Made by a program: the position numbers and the translations under genes
The notes under the pieces: generated by a model
Database searches by the model: none
Told to the model about the DNA's origin: nothing
The model's input: only the letters and a program-made list of their open reading frames with translations
Shown: piece by piece, positions 1 to 7,365 of the stretch
Numbering within the stretch: the stretch's first letter is position 1
Layout of the letters: each line of letters begins with the position of its first letter
Source: Blastococcus sp. CT_GayMR20
Lineage (GTDB): Bacteria; Actinomycetota; Actinomycetes; Mycobacteriales; Geodermatophilaceae
Assembly: GCF_004570345.1 (NCBI RefSeq)
Contig: NZ_SPQM01000090.1
Coordinates: 1 to 19,735, forward strand
Direction of reading: 5' to 3'
Length of the DNA: 19,735 bases

Positions 1-319
1 GGAGCCCCGCACCGAGGCTGAGGCCGAGCGTGGCGACCGTGACGGCGAGGACGGGCAGCCAGTTCGCGGCGACCGCCCGCAGGGTCTCCAGGTCGATGAG
101 CGATCCCATCGAGACGCCGAGCACGGCTTGCGCCGCGGTCATGGCCGTCCCGGGCACCGTCAGCCGGCGGGGGAAGCCCAGGGCGCGGCCGAGGCCGACG
201 AGCAGACCGGCGAACAGCGTGGGCGACGGCAGCCCCAGCGCCCCGAGGACCATGCCGACGCCGACGGTGACGACGACCACCAGGGCGAGGTCGAGCAGCT
301 GGTCCCGTCGCTCGCCCAC
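1..319 (-). CDS. AbrB-family integral membrane protein (C-terminus outside the window)
   Basis: Only the first 106 or so residues lie in the window; the gene runs off the left edge. The start is a GTG at 317-319, because an in-frame TGA (332-334, the stop of the upstream regulator) lies 12 bases before it. The visible part is almost entirely hydrophobic helices broken by short Gly/Pro loops, with a GLPSPTLFAGLLVGL stretch and a second helix around TAAQAVLGVSMGSLID. That pattern resembles the AbrB / ammonia-monooxygenase-like membrane family (Pfam AbrB, PF05145), whose biochemical role is not established. It is the last gene of a three-gene minus-strand unit led by a membrane protein and a winged-helix regulator. 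The family assignment is by motif memory only; another transporter-like family is possible. Confidence 0.6.
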   Translation of the reverse strand, partial: MGERRDQLLDLALVVVVTVGVGMVLGALGLPSPTLFAGLLVGLGRALGFPRRLTVPGTAMTAAQAVLGVSMGSLIDLETLRAVAANWLPVLAVTVATLGLSLGAGL

Positions 320-331
320 GCGGTCACTCTG

Positions 332-625
332 TCAGCCGCCGGTGATCCGCCTCAGCTCGGCGACGTGGGCCTCGAAGGCCTTCCGCCCCTCCCCGGTCAG
401 CGCGAGGTTGGTGCGCACGCGGGACGCCCGGGTCGACTTGCGGACCTTCACGTAGCCCGCCTCCTCCAGCTGGCGGACGTGCTTGGACAGCACCGAGTCG
501 CTGACACCCACGTGCTCGCGCACGGTGGCGAAGTCCATGTCGTCGACCGCGGCGAGCAGTCCGCAGACCTGGAGGCGGGGTGGCATGTGGACCACCGCGT
601 CGAACCGGGGCTGGACCGCCGTCAC
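332..625 (-). CDS. Winged-helix transcriptional regulator (MarR/HTH_34-like)
   Basis: A 97-residue protein, essentially one winged-helix DNA-binding domain. After a short N-terminal lead (PRFDAVVHMPPRLQVCGLL) come the helix-turn-helix, with recognition helix near residues 41-53 (VSDSVLSKHVRQL), and a basic wing (KVRKSTRASRVRTNLALT), then a short C-terminal helix. This is the architecture of small transcriptional repressors of the PF13601 type; there is no ligand domain. The GTG start overlaps the TGA of the upstream four-helix protein (GTGA), so the two are probably translationally coupled. A later internal ATG (HMPPRL) would remove conserved N-terminal residues and is less likely. The palindrome in the operon promoter is a natural target for autoregulation (inference). 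Confidence 0.85.
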   Translation of the reverse strand: MTAVQPRFDAVVHMPPRLQVCGLLAAVDDMDFATVREHVGVSDSVLSKHVRQLEEAGYVKVRKSTRASRVRTNLALTGEGRKAFEAHVAELRRITGG

Positions 626-1089
626 AGCTCGCCCTGGAGCTCGGCCACGTAGATCCGGGTCCACCAGCGGCTGATGACCGCGATCGCGACGCCCACCACG
701 ATCCCGCCGACGACCATCGCTCCGCGCACGTCGAGCAGGAACTCGAACATCGCGGCGACGCCGACGACGAGCGCGTAGACCACGAACCACACCTTCACGG
801 CGCGCTGGGTCGGTCCGGGCCGCAGGCCGTTCACCCAGACGCCGGTGATCCGGCGGTAGAGAGCCATCAGGCCCCGGAGGCCGAGGAGGAGCAGGACCAG
901 GGCACCGCTGATCACCCACGCGTCGTGCGTCGCGTACGACGAGAGGAAGCCGGCGACCAGCAGCCCGAGCAGGGCGTCGTACCACCAGGGCTGCACCACC
1001 CGTCCGGCCAGCGCGGCCCGGTCCTCGCCCAGGGCGGCGAGCTCCGCCGCAGCCGTCGTCGCGTCCATCGTCCCGCCGTCGCTTTCCAT
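622..1089 (-). CDS. Four-helix membrane protein of unknown function
   Basis: A 155-residue protein with about four predicted membrane helices (around residues 36-52, 55-75, 100-120 and 124-142), separated by a basic loop containing YRRITGVWVNGLRPGP, and a short C-terminal tail. No catalytic motif is visible and I do not recognise a named family. It is first in a unit with the winged-helix regulator (4-base overlap) and the AbrB-like protein. The ATG at 1087-1089 is about 7 bases past a plausible -10 box, so the message may be leaderless; an alternative ATG lies 21 bases downstream (1066-1068) behind a weak GGCGGGA. Pairing of a small membrane protein with a small repressor is common in actinobacteria, where the membrane protein is often the regulated product. 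Confidence 0.75.
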   Translation of the reverse strand: MESDGGTMDATTAAAELAALGEDRAALAGRVVQPWWYDALLGLLVAGFLSSYATHDAWVISGALVLLLLGLRGLMALYRRITGVWVNGLRPGPTQRAVKVWFVVYALVVGVAAMFEFLLDVRGAMVVGGIVVGVAIAVISRWWTRIYVAELQGEL

Positions 1090-1090
1090 G

Positions 1091-1118
1091 TCGGAAAGTA
1101 TGGAGGCCGACTTTCCGA
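1091..1118. promoter_or_regulatory. Perfect 9-bp inverted repeat, probable operator
   Basis: TCGGAAAGT (1091-1099) and ACTTTCCGA (1110-1118) form a perfect inverted repeat with a 10-base spacer. A further CTTTCC half-site lies at 1082-1087. The repeat spans the -10 box and the spacer of the minus-strand promoter of the 1089-1 operon, where a bound dimer would block RNA polymerase. The operon encodes a winged-helix regulator, so autorepression is the simplest reading. The symmetry is seen directly; the binding protein is inferred. Confidence 0.65.
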
Positions 1119-1126
1119 GTCGTCAA
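1097..1126 (-). promoter_or_regulatory. Promoter of the membrane protein/regulator operon
   Basis: Reading the minus strand, TTGACG (1121-1126) and CATACT (1097-1102) are separated by 18 bases and resemble a housekeeping sigma promoter. Transcription would start about 7 bases later, at or next to the ATG at 1089, suggesting a leaderless mRNA. The inverted-repeat operator lies on top of it. Confidence 0.5.
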
Positions 1127-1150
1127 GTCATCCGACACGGGCGTGTCACA

Positions 1151-1352
1151 GTCTGCGAGGACCTCCCGCCGGGCGGCGGCGTCCACCGGGCGCTGCGCGA
1201 CCAGGGGTGGCGGTGCGCCACGGCGACAGCTTCCCGGGCCTCGCCGCCGGCCACCTGCGGGTCGCCGTCCGGGACCCGGGGACCTCCCGGTCGTTCGCCG
1301 CCGCCCTCGCTGGGATCCTTGCCGAAAACCCGCGGCCGAGGAGATCTCCTGA
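1151..1352 (+). pseudogene. cobC: Remnant of the 3' end of a cobC-type threonine-phosphate decarboxylase
   Basis: This stretch has no intact gene, but its translation looks like the C-terminus of a cobalamin-pathway class I/II aminotransferase (CobC, L-threonine-O-3-phosphate decarboxylase). One frame reads GVHRALRDQG up to 1206. The reading then moves by one base and continues from 1207 as VAVRHGDSFPGL, GHLRVAVRDP and FAAALAGILAE up to about 1329. A third frame closes with EEIS and a TGA at 1350-1352 that overlaps the cobT start. The rest of the aminotransferase, including the PLP lysine, is absent: the sequence upstream of about 1150 is the divergent promoter. It therefore looks like a decayed gene left beside its old pathway neighbour cobT. 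The CobC-like motif is recognised from memory of the family; the frameshifts are read from the sequence. Confidence 0.6.
1338..1351 (+). promoter_or_regulatory. Shine-Dalgarno GAGGAG placed for a CTG start of cobT
   Basis: GAGGAG at 1338-1343 sits 5 bases before CTG at 1349-1351, ideal ribosome-binding geometry. No ATG or GTG occurs in the cobT frame between the remnant of cobC and the conserved CobT core. The CTG overlaps the TGA of the old upstream frame (CTGA), matching the ATGA/GTGA overlaps used throughout this window. Confidence 0.6.
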
Positions 1353-2428
1353 GCACCTACTTCGCCGGCACCCTGCTGGCCGACACGATCGCCGCCGTCG
1401 TTCCGCGCGACGCCGCCGCCGAGCGCGCCGCCCGGGAGCGACTGGACCGGATGACCAAGCCGCCCGGCTCCCTCGGCGTCCTGGAGGACGTCGCCGCCCA
1501 GCTGGCCGGGATCGCCGGCGCCTGCCCCGCTCCCCTGCCGGTTCCGGCGGTGGTCGCCGTCTTCGCCGCGGACCACGGCGTGCACGCCCAGGGCGTCACC
1601 CCGTGGCCGCAGGAGGTGACGGCGCAGATGGTCGCCAACTTCCTCGCCGGCGGCGCGGTGGTGAACGCCTTCGCCGCCGAGCTCGGCGCGGAGGTCGTCG
1701 TCGTCGACGTCGGGGTGGCCTCGCCGCTGGACCCGGCCGACGGACTGCTGGACCGGAAGGTCCGGCCCGGGACGGCGGACCTCGCCGTGGGTCCGGCGAT
1801 GACCGTCGACGAGGCCCGGCAGGCGGTCGAGGCCGGCATCGAGGTGGCCCTCCGACTGGCCACGGCGTCCCCCTGCCTGGTCACCGGCGACATGGGGATC
1901 GCGAACACGACGGCGTCCGCGGCCCTGGTCTGCGCCTTCACCGGCGCGACCCCGGCGGCCGCGACCGGCCGGGGCACCGGCGTGGACGACGCGACCCTCG
2001 CCCGCAAGGTCGAGGTGGTCTCCCGGGCCGTCGGCCGGGTCCCCGTCCGTCCGAGGACGCCGGAGGCGGCGCTCGCCGTCCTCGCGGAGGTCGGCGGGCT
2101 CGAGCACGCGGCGCTGGCCGGCTTCGTGCTGGGCGCAGCGGCCGCCCGGGTGCCGGTCCTGCTGGACGGCGCGATCGCGGCGTCCGCGGCCCTGGTCGCC
2201 GCCGCCCTCTGCCCGCCGGCGCTGGACTACGCGATCGCCGGTCACACGTCCGCCGAGCCGGGTTCGGCCCTCGCCCTCGAGCACCTGGGACTGCGTCCGC
2301 TGCTCGGGCTGGACCTCCGGCTCGGCGAGGGCACCGGCGCCCTGCTGGCCCTGCCGCTCGTGGCGAGCGCGGCCCGGGCACTGCGCGACGTGGCGACGTT
2401 CGACTCGGCGGGCGTGACGGAGAAGTGA
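1349..2428 (+). CDS. cobT: Nicotinate-nucleotide--dimethylbenzimidazole phosphoribosyltransferase
   Basis: CobT transfers the phosphoribosyl group of nicotinate mononucleotide to 5,6-dimethylbenzimidazole, making alpha-ribazole phosphate for the lower ligand of cobalamin. The 359-residue product has the usual family length. It shows the N-terminal LDRMTKPPGSLG substrate loop (about residues 32-43), AADHGVHAQGVTPWPQEVT (73-91), the GDMGIANTTAS loop (180-190) and the C-terminal LRLGEGTGA, with Glu327 at the position of the catalytic glutamate of the Salmonella enzyme. Asp181 stands where the Salmonella enzyme has Glu; aspartate is usual in actinobacterial CobT. The start is set at the CTG at 1349 because GAGGAG lies 5 bases upstream and no ATG/GTG precedes the conserved core. 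A TTG at 1319 would add 10 residues without a ribosome site. It overlaps the downstream methyltransferase gene by 4 bases (GTGA). Confidence 0.93.
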   Translation: MSTYFAGTLLADTIAAVVPRDAAAERAARERLDRMTKPPGSLGVLEDVAAQLAGIAGACPAPLPVPAVVAVFAADHGVHAQGVTPWPQEVTAQMVANFLAGGAVVNAFAAELGAEVVVVDVGVASPLDPADGLLDRKVRPGTADLAVGPAMTVDEARQAVEAGIEVALRLATASPCLVTGDMGIANTTASAALVCAFTGATPAAATGRGTGVDDATLARKVEVVSRAVGRVPVRPRTPEAALAVLAEVGGLEHAALAGFVLGAAAARVPVLLDGAIAASAALVAAALCPPALDYAIAGHTSAEPGSALALEHLGLRPLLGLDLRLGEGTGALLALPLVASAARALRDVATFDSAGVTEK

Positions 2429-3714
2429 GCGCTGGGAGGGCAGGGGACGGCACAGCCCCGGCCGGCGGAGCGGTCTACCCCGTCGGCCTGCGGCTGCACG
2501 GGCGGCACGTGGTCGTGGTCGGCGGTGGGCAGGTCGCCCACCGGCGGGTGGCCGGCCTGATGGAGGCGCACGCGCGGGTCACCGTCGTCAGCCCGGACGT
2601 CACGCCCGCGCTGGAGGCACTGGTCGAGCCGGGCTCGCTCACCTGGATCGCGCGGCGGTACGAGGCCGGCGACCTGGACGGTGCCTGGTACGCGATGGCG
2701 GCCACCGACGACCCCGCGGTGAACGCCGCGGTCGCTGCGGAGGCCGAGCGCGCCCGCATCTTCTGCGCCCGCGCCGACGACCGCTCCGCCTCCAGCGCCT
2801 GGACCCCCGCGGTGGGCCGCCACGGCGACCTGGTCGTGGGCGTCCACGGTGGCGGCGATCCGCAGCGGGCGGTGGGGGTGCGCGACGCCGTCCTCGCCGG
2901 GCTGACCGACGGCACCGTCGCCGACCGCACCTCCCGGGCACCGCACGGCACCCGGCCGGGCAGCGTCGTCCTGGTCGGCGGCGGCCCGGGGGACCCGGGG
3001 CTGATCACCGTGCGTGGACGGCACGCGGTCGCCCAGGCCGACGTGGTGGTGGCCGACCACCTCGCGCCGCTGTCCCTGCTGGCCTCCCTGCCGACCGACG
3101 TCGAGGTCATCGACGCCTCGAAGCTGCCGCGCGGGCGGTCGATGGCTCAGGAGCAGATCAACGCGCTCCTGGTCGAGCACGCGCTCGCCGGCCGACGGGT
3201 CGTGCGTCTCAAGGGCGGCGACCCGTTCGTCTTCGGGCGGGGGATGGAGGAACTCAAGGCGTGCGTGGCCGCGGGGGTCGCCGTCGAGGTGGTGCCCGGT
3301 GTGACGAGCGCGATCGGCGTCCCGGGGCTGGCCGGCATCCCGGTGACCCACCGCGGCGTGACGCACGAGTTCGTCGTCGTCTCCGGCCACCTGCCGCCCG
3401 GTCATCCGAAGTCGCTGGTGGACTGGGCCGCGATCGGGCGGCTGCGCGGCACCGTCGTCGTCCTCATGGGGGTCGACACCGCCCCCGCGATCGCCGCCGC
3501 GCTCGTCGAGCACGGCCGCGCGCCGGGTACGCCGGTGGCGATCATCTCCGACGGCTCGACAGCGACCCAGCGCACCGTCCGGACCACGCTCGCCGACCTC
3601 CCGCGGACCGTGGTCGAGGAGGCGGTGCGTCCGCCGGCGGTGTGGGTGGTGGGGGACGTCGTGGACCTGCACGACCCGCGAGGGACGGTCGACGAGGACG
3701 ACGAACCGGACTGA
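2425..3714 (+). CDS. cobA: Bifunctional precorrin-2 dehydrogenase / uroporphyrinogen-III C-methyltransferase
   Basis: A 429-residue fusion. Residues about 18-165 form the NAD-binding precorrin-2 dehydrogenase (sirohydrochlorin-forming) domain, with the Rossmann motif VVVGGGQVAHRR near 30-41 and the ATDDPAVN segment near 93-100. Residues about 179-415 form the S-adenosylmethionine-dependent uroporphyrinogen-III C-methyltransferase, with VLVGGGPGDPGLITVRG (182-198), RLKGGDPFVFGRG (261-273), EVVPGVTSA (288-296) and the late GTVVVLMG strand. The pair converts uroporphyrinogen III to sirohydrochlorin, the branch point to cobalamin and sirohaem. The organisation resembles CysG of enterobacteria, although it lies next to cobT here. 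The GTG start (2425-2427) overlaps the cobT TGA, so the two genes are probably one message. A ferrochelatase activity for sirohaem cannot be judged from sequence. Confidence 0.92.
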   Translation: MSAGRAGDGTAPAGGAVYPVGLRLHGRHVVVVGGGQVAHRRVAGLMEAHARVTVVSPDVTPALEALVEPGSLTWIARRYEAGDLDGAWYAMAATDDPAVNAAVAAEAERARIFCARADDRSASSAWTPAVGRHGDLVVGVHGGGDPQRAVGVRDAVLAGLTDGTVADRTSRAPHGTRPGSVVLVGGGPGDPGLITVRGRHAVAQADVVVADHLAPLSLLASLPTDVEVIDASKLPRGRSMAQEQINALLVEHALAGRRVVRLKGGDPFVFGRGMEELKACVAAGVAVEVVPGVTSAIGVPGLAGIPVTHRGVTHEFVVVSGHLPPGHPKSLVDWAAIGRLRGTVVVLMGVDTAPAIAAALVEHGRAPGTPVAIISDGSTATQRTVRTTLADLPRTVVEEAVRPPAVWVVGDVVDLHDPRGTVDEDDEPD

Positions 3715-3726
3715 GCCGCCACGAAA

Positions 3727-3759
3727 GCACTTGTACTGCACATGTAGCACTCCTACTAT
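3727..3759 (+). promoter_or_regulatory. Promoter with three direct repeats ahead of the ABC transporter operon
   Basis: TTGTAC (3731-3736) and TACTAT (3754-3759) are 17 bases apart, a good -35/-10 pair, putting the transcript start near 3766 and leaving a leader of about 30 bases. Overlapping it are three direct copies of a GCAC-box: GCACTTGTA (3727-3735), GCACATGTA (3738-3746) and the weaker GCACTCCTA (3747-3755). They cover the -35 element and spacer. The Xre-family regulator encoded third in the operon is a plausible ligand (inference). Confidence 0.6.
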
Positions 3760-3796
3760 CGGGCCCACCTACCGGCCGACCCCAGGTGGTGTGGCG

Positions 3797-4728
<932 letters not shown>

Positions 4729-4732
<4 letters not shown>

Positions 4733-5583
4733 ACCACACCTGGCACGCGATCGGTCTCGGCCTGCGGCGCGGGTGGACGGAGTTCCGGTTCAGCCTGCGC
4801 AGCCCCCAGGACCAGGGCTTCTACCTGTTCATGGGCGTGGTCACGCTGGCCTACCTCTGGTTCAACCGCGACAGCGAGGTCGAGGGCACCGACCTGCTGA
4901 TGCCCACGGTCGCCCTGCCGAGCATCCTCGGGGCGCTGCTGGCGTTCGGCGTGATCATCGGCCCGGCGTACAGCCTCGCCATGGAACGGGAGGACGGCAC
5001 GCTGCTCCGGCACAAGGCCGTGCCCCACGGGATGCAGGGCTACGTCACCGGTCAGCTGCTCTACCACTCGCTGGGGCTGGTGCCGCTGCTGCTGGTCATC
5101 CTCGTGCCGGGCTTCCTGCTCTTCGACGGCCTGATGAGCGAGGGCGCCTCGGGCTGGCTGACCTTCGCGTGGGTGCTCGTCCTCGGCCTCCTGGCCACCC
5201 TGCCGATCGGGATGGTGCTGGGCTCGATCGTGCCGGGCGTCCAGAAGGTCGGCACCTGGGGGATGCTCCCCGTCCTCGTCGTCACGGCGATCTCGGGGAT
5301 CTTCGCGCCGATGCAGGCGCTCTGGGGCTGGGTGCAGGTCGTGGGCCAGGTCTTCCCGACGTACTGGATCGGCCTCGGCATGCGGTCTGCCTTCCTCCCC
5401 GACTCCGCGGCGGCCGCCGAGCTGGGCGGTTCGTGGCGGACCGGGACGACGGTCGCCGTCCTCGTCGCGTGGGCGGTCGCCGGCCTGCTCGTGACCCCGG
5501 CGGTGCTGCGCCGGATGGCGCGCCGCCAGTCGGGCTCGCAGGTGCAGGAGGCGCGCGAGGCCGCGCTGCAGTGGGTCAAGTGA
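4729..5583 (+). CDS. ABC-2 type transporter permease
   Basis: A 284-residue polytopic membrane protein, partner of the preceding ATPase. About six membrane helices are visible (near residues 32-48, 60-84, 112-132, 142-164, 174-200 and 240-262). They follow an N-terminal amphipathic segment (RRGWTEFRFSLRSPQDQ), the usual layout of ABC-2 permeases. Between helices two and three the cytosolic loop reads MEREDGTLLRHKAVPHGMQGYVTGQ, matching the family's REDGTLRRLKATP-type coupling element. A long non-cytoplasmic stretch with QALWGWVQVVGQVFPTYWIG lies between helices five and six. The ATG overlaps the ATPase stop (ATGA), and its own stop overlaps the Xre regulator start (GTGA). The two subunits should form the exporter as dimers in the plasma membrane. 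Confidence 0.92.
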
Positions 5584-5867
5584 GCGCAGAACGGGCCGGC
5601 GACGCCGTCTACAACCGGATCGCGCTGCTGCGGGCCGAGCAGGGCGTGACCCGGCGACAGCTCGCCGACGCCCTCGGCGTCCACTACCAGACCGTCGGTT
5701 ACCTCGAGCGCGGCGAGTACAACCCCAGCCTGCACCTGGCCCTGCGGATCGCGGAGTTCTTCGGGCTGCCGGTCGAGACGATCTTCTCGACCGACCCCTT
5801 CCCCCGGATCAGCGACCTCCGGCCACCGGACGCGGACGACGGCCGGCCGTCCGGGCGCACGGCGTGA
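5580..5867 (+). CDS. Xre-family helix-turn-helix regulator
   Basis: A 95-residue protein with one Cro/C1-type domain at about residues 12-66: NRIALLRAEQGVTRRQLADALG, then the recognition helix region VHYQTVGYLERGEYNPSL and LALRIAEFFGLPVETIFS. The tail of about 25 residues is polar and low in complexity. It is a small DNA-binding protein of the kind that often accompanies ABC-2 exporter operons. The GTG start overlaps the permease TGA, and its stop overlaps the next start (GTGA), so it should be made in step with the transporter. The GCAC-box repeats in the operon promoter are the obvious candidate binding site. No ligand-binding domain is present. Confidence 0.9.
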   Translation: MSAERAGDAVYNRIALLRAEQGVTRRQLADALGVHYQTVGYLERGEYNPSLHLALRIAEFFGLPVETIFSTDPFPRISDLRPPDADDGRPSGRTA

Positions 5868-6484
5868 TCGGCCGCCTCGTCCGCCGGTTCGCGCGGAGCC
5901 AGGCCGGCCTCGCGCGGGCGCTGTGGTGGACCGTCCGGGGTCGCGTGGACGTCGGTCCGGGGGACGTCGCACTGCCGTACAACGGCCTGGACCGGGTGCT
6001 CCTCTGGACGCTCGTCGTACTCGGCGTGCTGGAGACGGCCGTCGTCCACGTGCTGGTCTCCTGGCCGCCGCTGCGCTGGACGCTGCTGGCCCTCGGCGTC
6101 TACGGGCTGCTCGCCTTCGTCGCCTTCGACGGCACGCTGCGCCAGCGCCCGCACCTGCTGCGCGGCGGGGAACTCGTGCTGCGGTTCGGGCACTTCCGCA
6201 CTGTGCGCGTCCGGCTCGACACGCTCACGGCGGTGCGGAAGCACGTGACCGGCGAGCACAAGCGGACGGTCGAGGTCGGCGGCGACGGACTCGCGGTGTC
6301 GTTCATGGGCGAGACGCACGTCGAGCTCCGCTTCTCCCCGCCCGCGGAGGCGGAGATCGACGGGCGGACGACGACGGTCACGACGGTTTCCTTCGCCGCG
6401 CACGACGCCAGGGCTGCGGTCCCGCTGCTCCGGGCGCGGATGCCGAGCTCAGGCCACGACGTTCCCGCGGGAACGCCCGGCTAG
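5864..6484 (+). CDS. Membrane protein with C-terminal PH-like beta-rich region, unknown function
   Basis: A 206-residue protein without a family I can name. An N-terminal basic segment ([10 protein letters not shown]) is followed by a beta-like stretch. Two adjacent membrane helices follow, near residues 46-65 ([20 protein letters not shown]) and 70-86 ([18 protein letters not shown]). The cytosolic C-terminal half alternates short strands: [36 protein letters not shown] and HVELRFSPP. This resembles a PH-like fold of bacterial membrane proteins, but only by pattern. It is the fourth gene of the transporter operon (GTG overlapping the Xre stop), so it may modulate the exporter or respond to the same signal. 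Its stop codon TAG is interlocked with the stop of the convergent dioxygenase gene in the sequence CTAG. Confidence 0.75.
   Translation: MIGRLVRRFARSQAGLARALWWTVRGRVDVGPGDVALPYNGLDRVLLWTLVVLGVLETAVVHVLVSWPPLRWTLLALGVYGLLAFVAFDGTLRQRPHLLRGGELVLRFGHFRTVRVRLDTLTAVRKHVTGEHKRTVEVGGDGLAVSFMGETHVELRFSPPAEAEIDGRTTTVTTVSFAAHDARAAVPLLRARMPSSGHDVPAGTPG
6460..6475. repeat. 16-bp perfect palindrome at a convergent gene end
   Basis: CGTTCCCGCGGGAACG is its own reverse complement and could fold as a 6-bp stem with a CGCG loop in RNA from either strand. It lies in the last codons of the upstream plus-strand gene and 6 bases past the stop of the minus-strand dioxygenase gene. No T-run follows on either strand, so it is at best a weak or Rho-assisted terminator, or a protein-binding site. 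Confidence 0.4.
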
Positions 6485-7332
6485 ATGTTGGCGCCGTCGG
6501 CGGGTGGCCCTTCCGGCAGCGGGGCGGCCACGCCGGATCCGGAGGACGGCGGCGAGGCCATCCCCACGCTGTAGGCGGTCATCGAGAGCGAGCCGTAGGC
6601 GTAGCCGTCGACCAGGACGTCCACCGGCGCGCTCGTCGCACCGGCGACGCCGGCGACGTAGAGCAGCGGCAGGAAGTGGTCCGGTGTCGGGACGGCGAGG
6701 TCGTAGTCGCGGTGCCCGTCGAGCCGGCCGACCTCGGTCGGCGTGGTCAGCATCATCTCCTTGGCCTGCTCGTCGAACCGCTGCGCCCACTCGAAACCCG
6801 AGTCGGGCAGGGCACGGCTGACCCCGCCGAGGTTGTGCACCACGTTGCCGCTGCCGATCACCAGCACCCCGTCCTCGCGCAGCGGAGCCAGGGCCGCCCC
6901 GAGCTGCAGGTGGTAGTCGAAGGACTTGAGCGCGTTGATCGACAACTGGACGACGGGGATGTCGGCGTCGGGGAACGCGTGCATCAGCACCGACCAGGCG
7001 CCGTGGTCGATGCCCCAGCTGTCGAGGTCGGCGCCCACCCACGTCGGGTGCACGATGTCGGCGACCTCCTCGTACAGGTCCGGCAGGCCGGGCGGCTGGT
7101 AGTCGACCTCGAAGAGCTCGCGCGGGAAGCCGAAGAAGTCGTGGATGGTGCGCGGGCGGGGCATCGCGGTGACGGCGGTCGCGTGCACGTACCAGTGCGC
7201 GGAGATCACCAGGATCGCCCGGGGACGCGGCACCGCCTGTCCGAACGCCTGCCAGGCCTCGGTGTACCGGTTCTTCTCCAGCGCGTTCATCGGGTTGCCG
7301 TGACCGAAGAACGCGGCGGGCATGACGGACAT
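6481..7332 (-). CDS. ygiD: 4,5-DOPA-extradiol-dioxygenase-like class III ring-cleavage dioxygenase
   Basis: A 283-residue member of the LigB / class III extradiol dioxygenase family, close in layout to bacterial YgiD and plant DODA, which open catechol rings such as L-DOPA using a non-haem metal. Visible signatures are [11 protein letters not shown] (His11), ISAHWY (His46), [17 protein letters not shown] (His110), GSGNVVHNL (His166) and [10 protein letters not shown] (His219). By comparison with E. coli YgiD, His11, His46 and His219 are the likely metal ligands and His166 the catalytic base. The ATG at 7332 is preceded by GGGGAG at good spacing. The gene lies 33 bases behind the FhuF-like gene on the same strand, so co-transcription is likely. 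The natural substrate is unknown; other catechols are possible. Confidence 0.9.
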   Translation of the reverse strand: MSVMPAAFFGHGNPMNALEKNRYTEAWQAFGQAVPRPRAILVISAHWYVHATAVTAMPRPRTIHDFFGFPRELFEVDYQPPGLPDLYEEVADIVHPTWVGADLDSWGIDHGAWSVLMHAFPDADIPVVQLSINALKSFDYHLQLGAALAPLREDGVLVIGSGNVVHNLGGVSRALPDSGFEWAQRFDEQAKEMMLTTPTEVGRLDGHRDYDLAVPTPDHFLPLLYVAGVAGATSAPVDVLVDGYAYGSLSMTAYSVGMASPPSSGSGVAAPLPEGPPADGANI

Positions 7333-7365
7333 GCGGCTCTCCCCAGTCGTCGTCGACTGCGCCGA

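Noticed and set aside
1088..1348. N-terminal extension of cobT from ATG 1088
   Set aside because: The extra 87 residues do not resemble CobT, would begin inside the divergent promoter, and cover the cobC remnant in a mixed frame.
332..2284. Very long minus-strand open frame covering the regulator and the antisense of cobT
   Set aside because: Only its last 97 codons are a real gene. The rest is Arg/Gly/Pro-rich antisense of cobT, a usual artefact at this GC content.
3731..3796. Longer start of the ABC ATPase at ATG 3731 region
   Set aside because: It overlaps the -35/-10 elements and lacks a ribosome site; ATG 3797 has AGGTGG at proper spacing.
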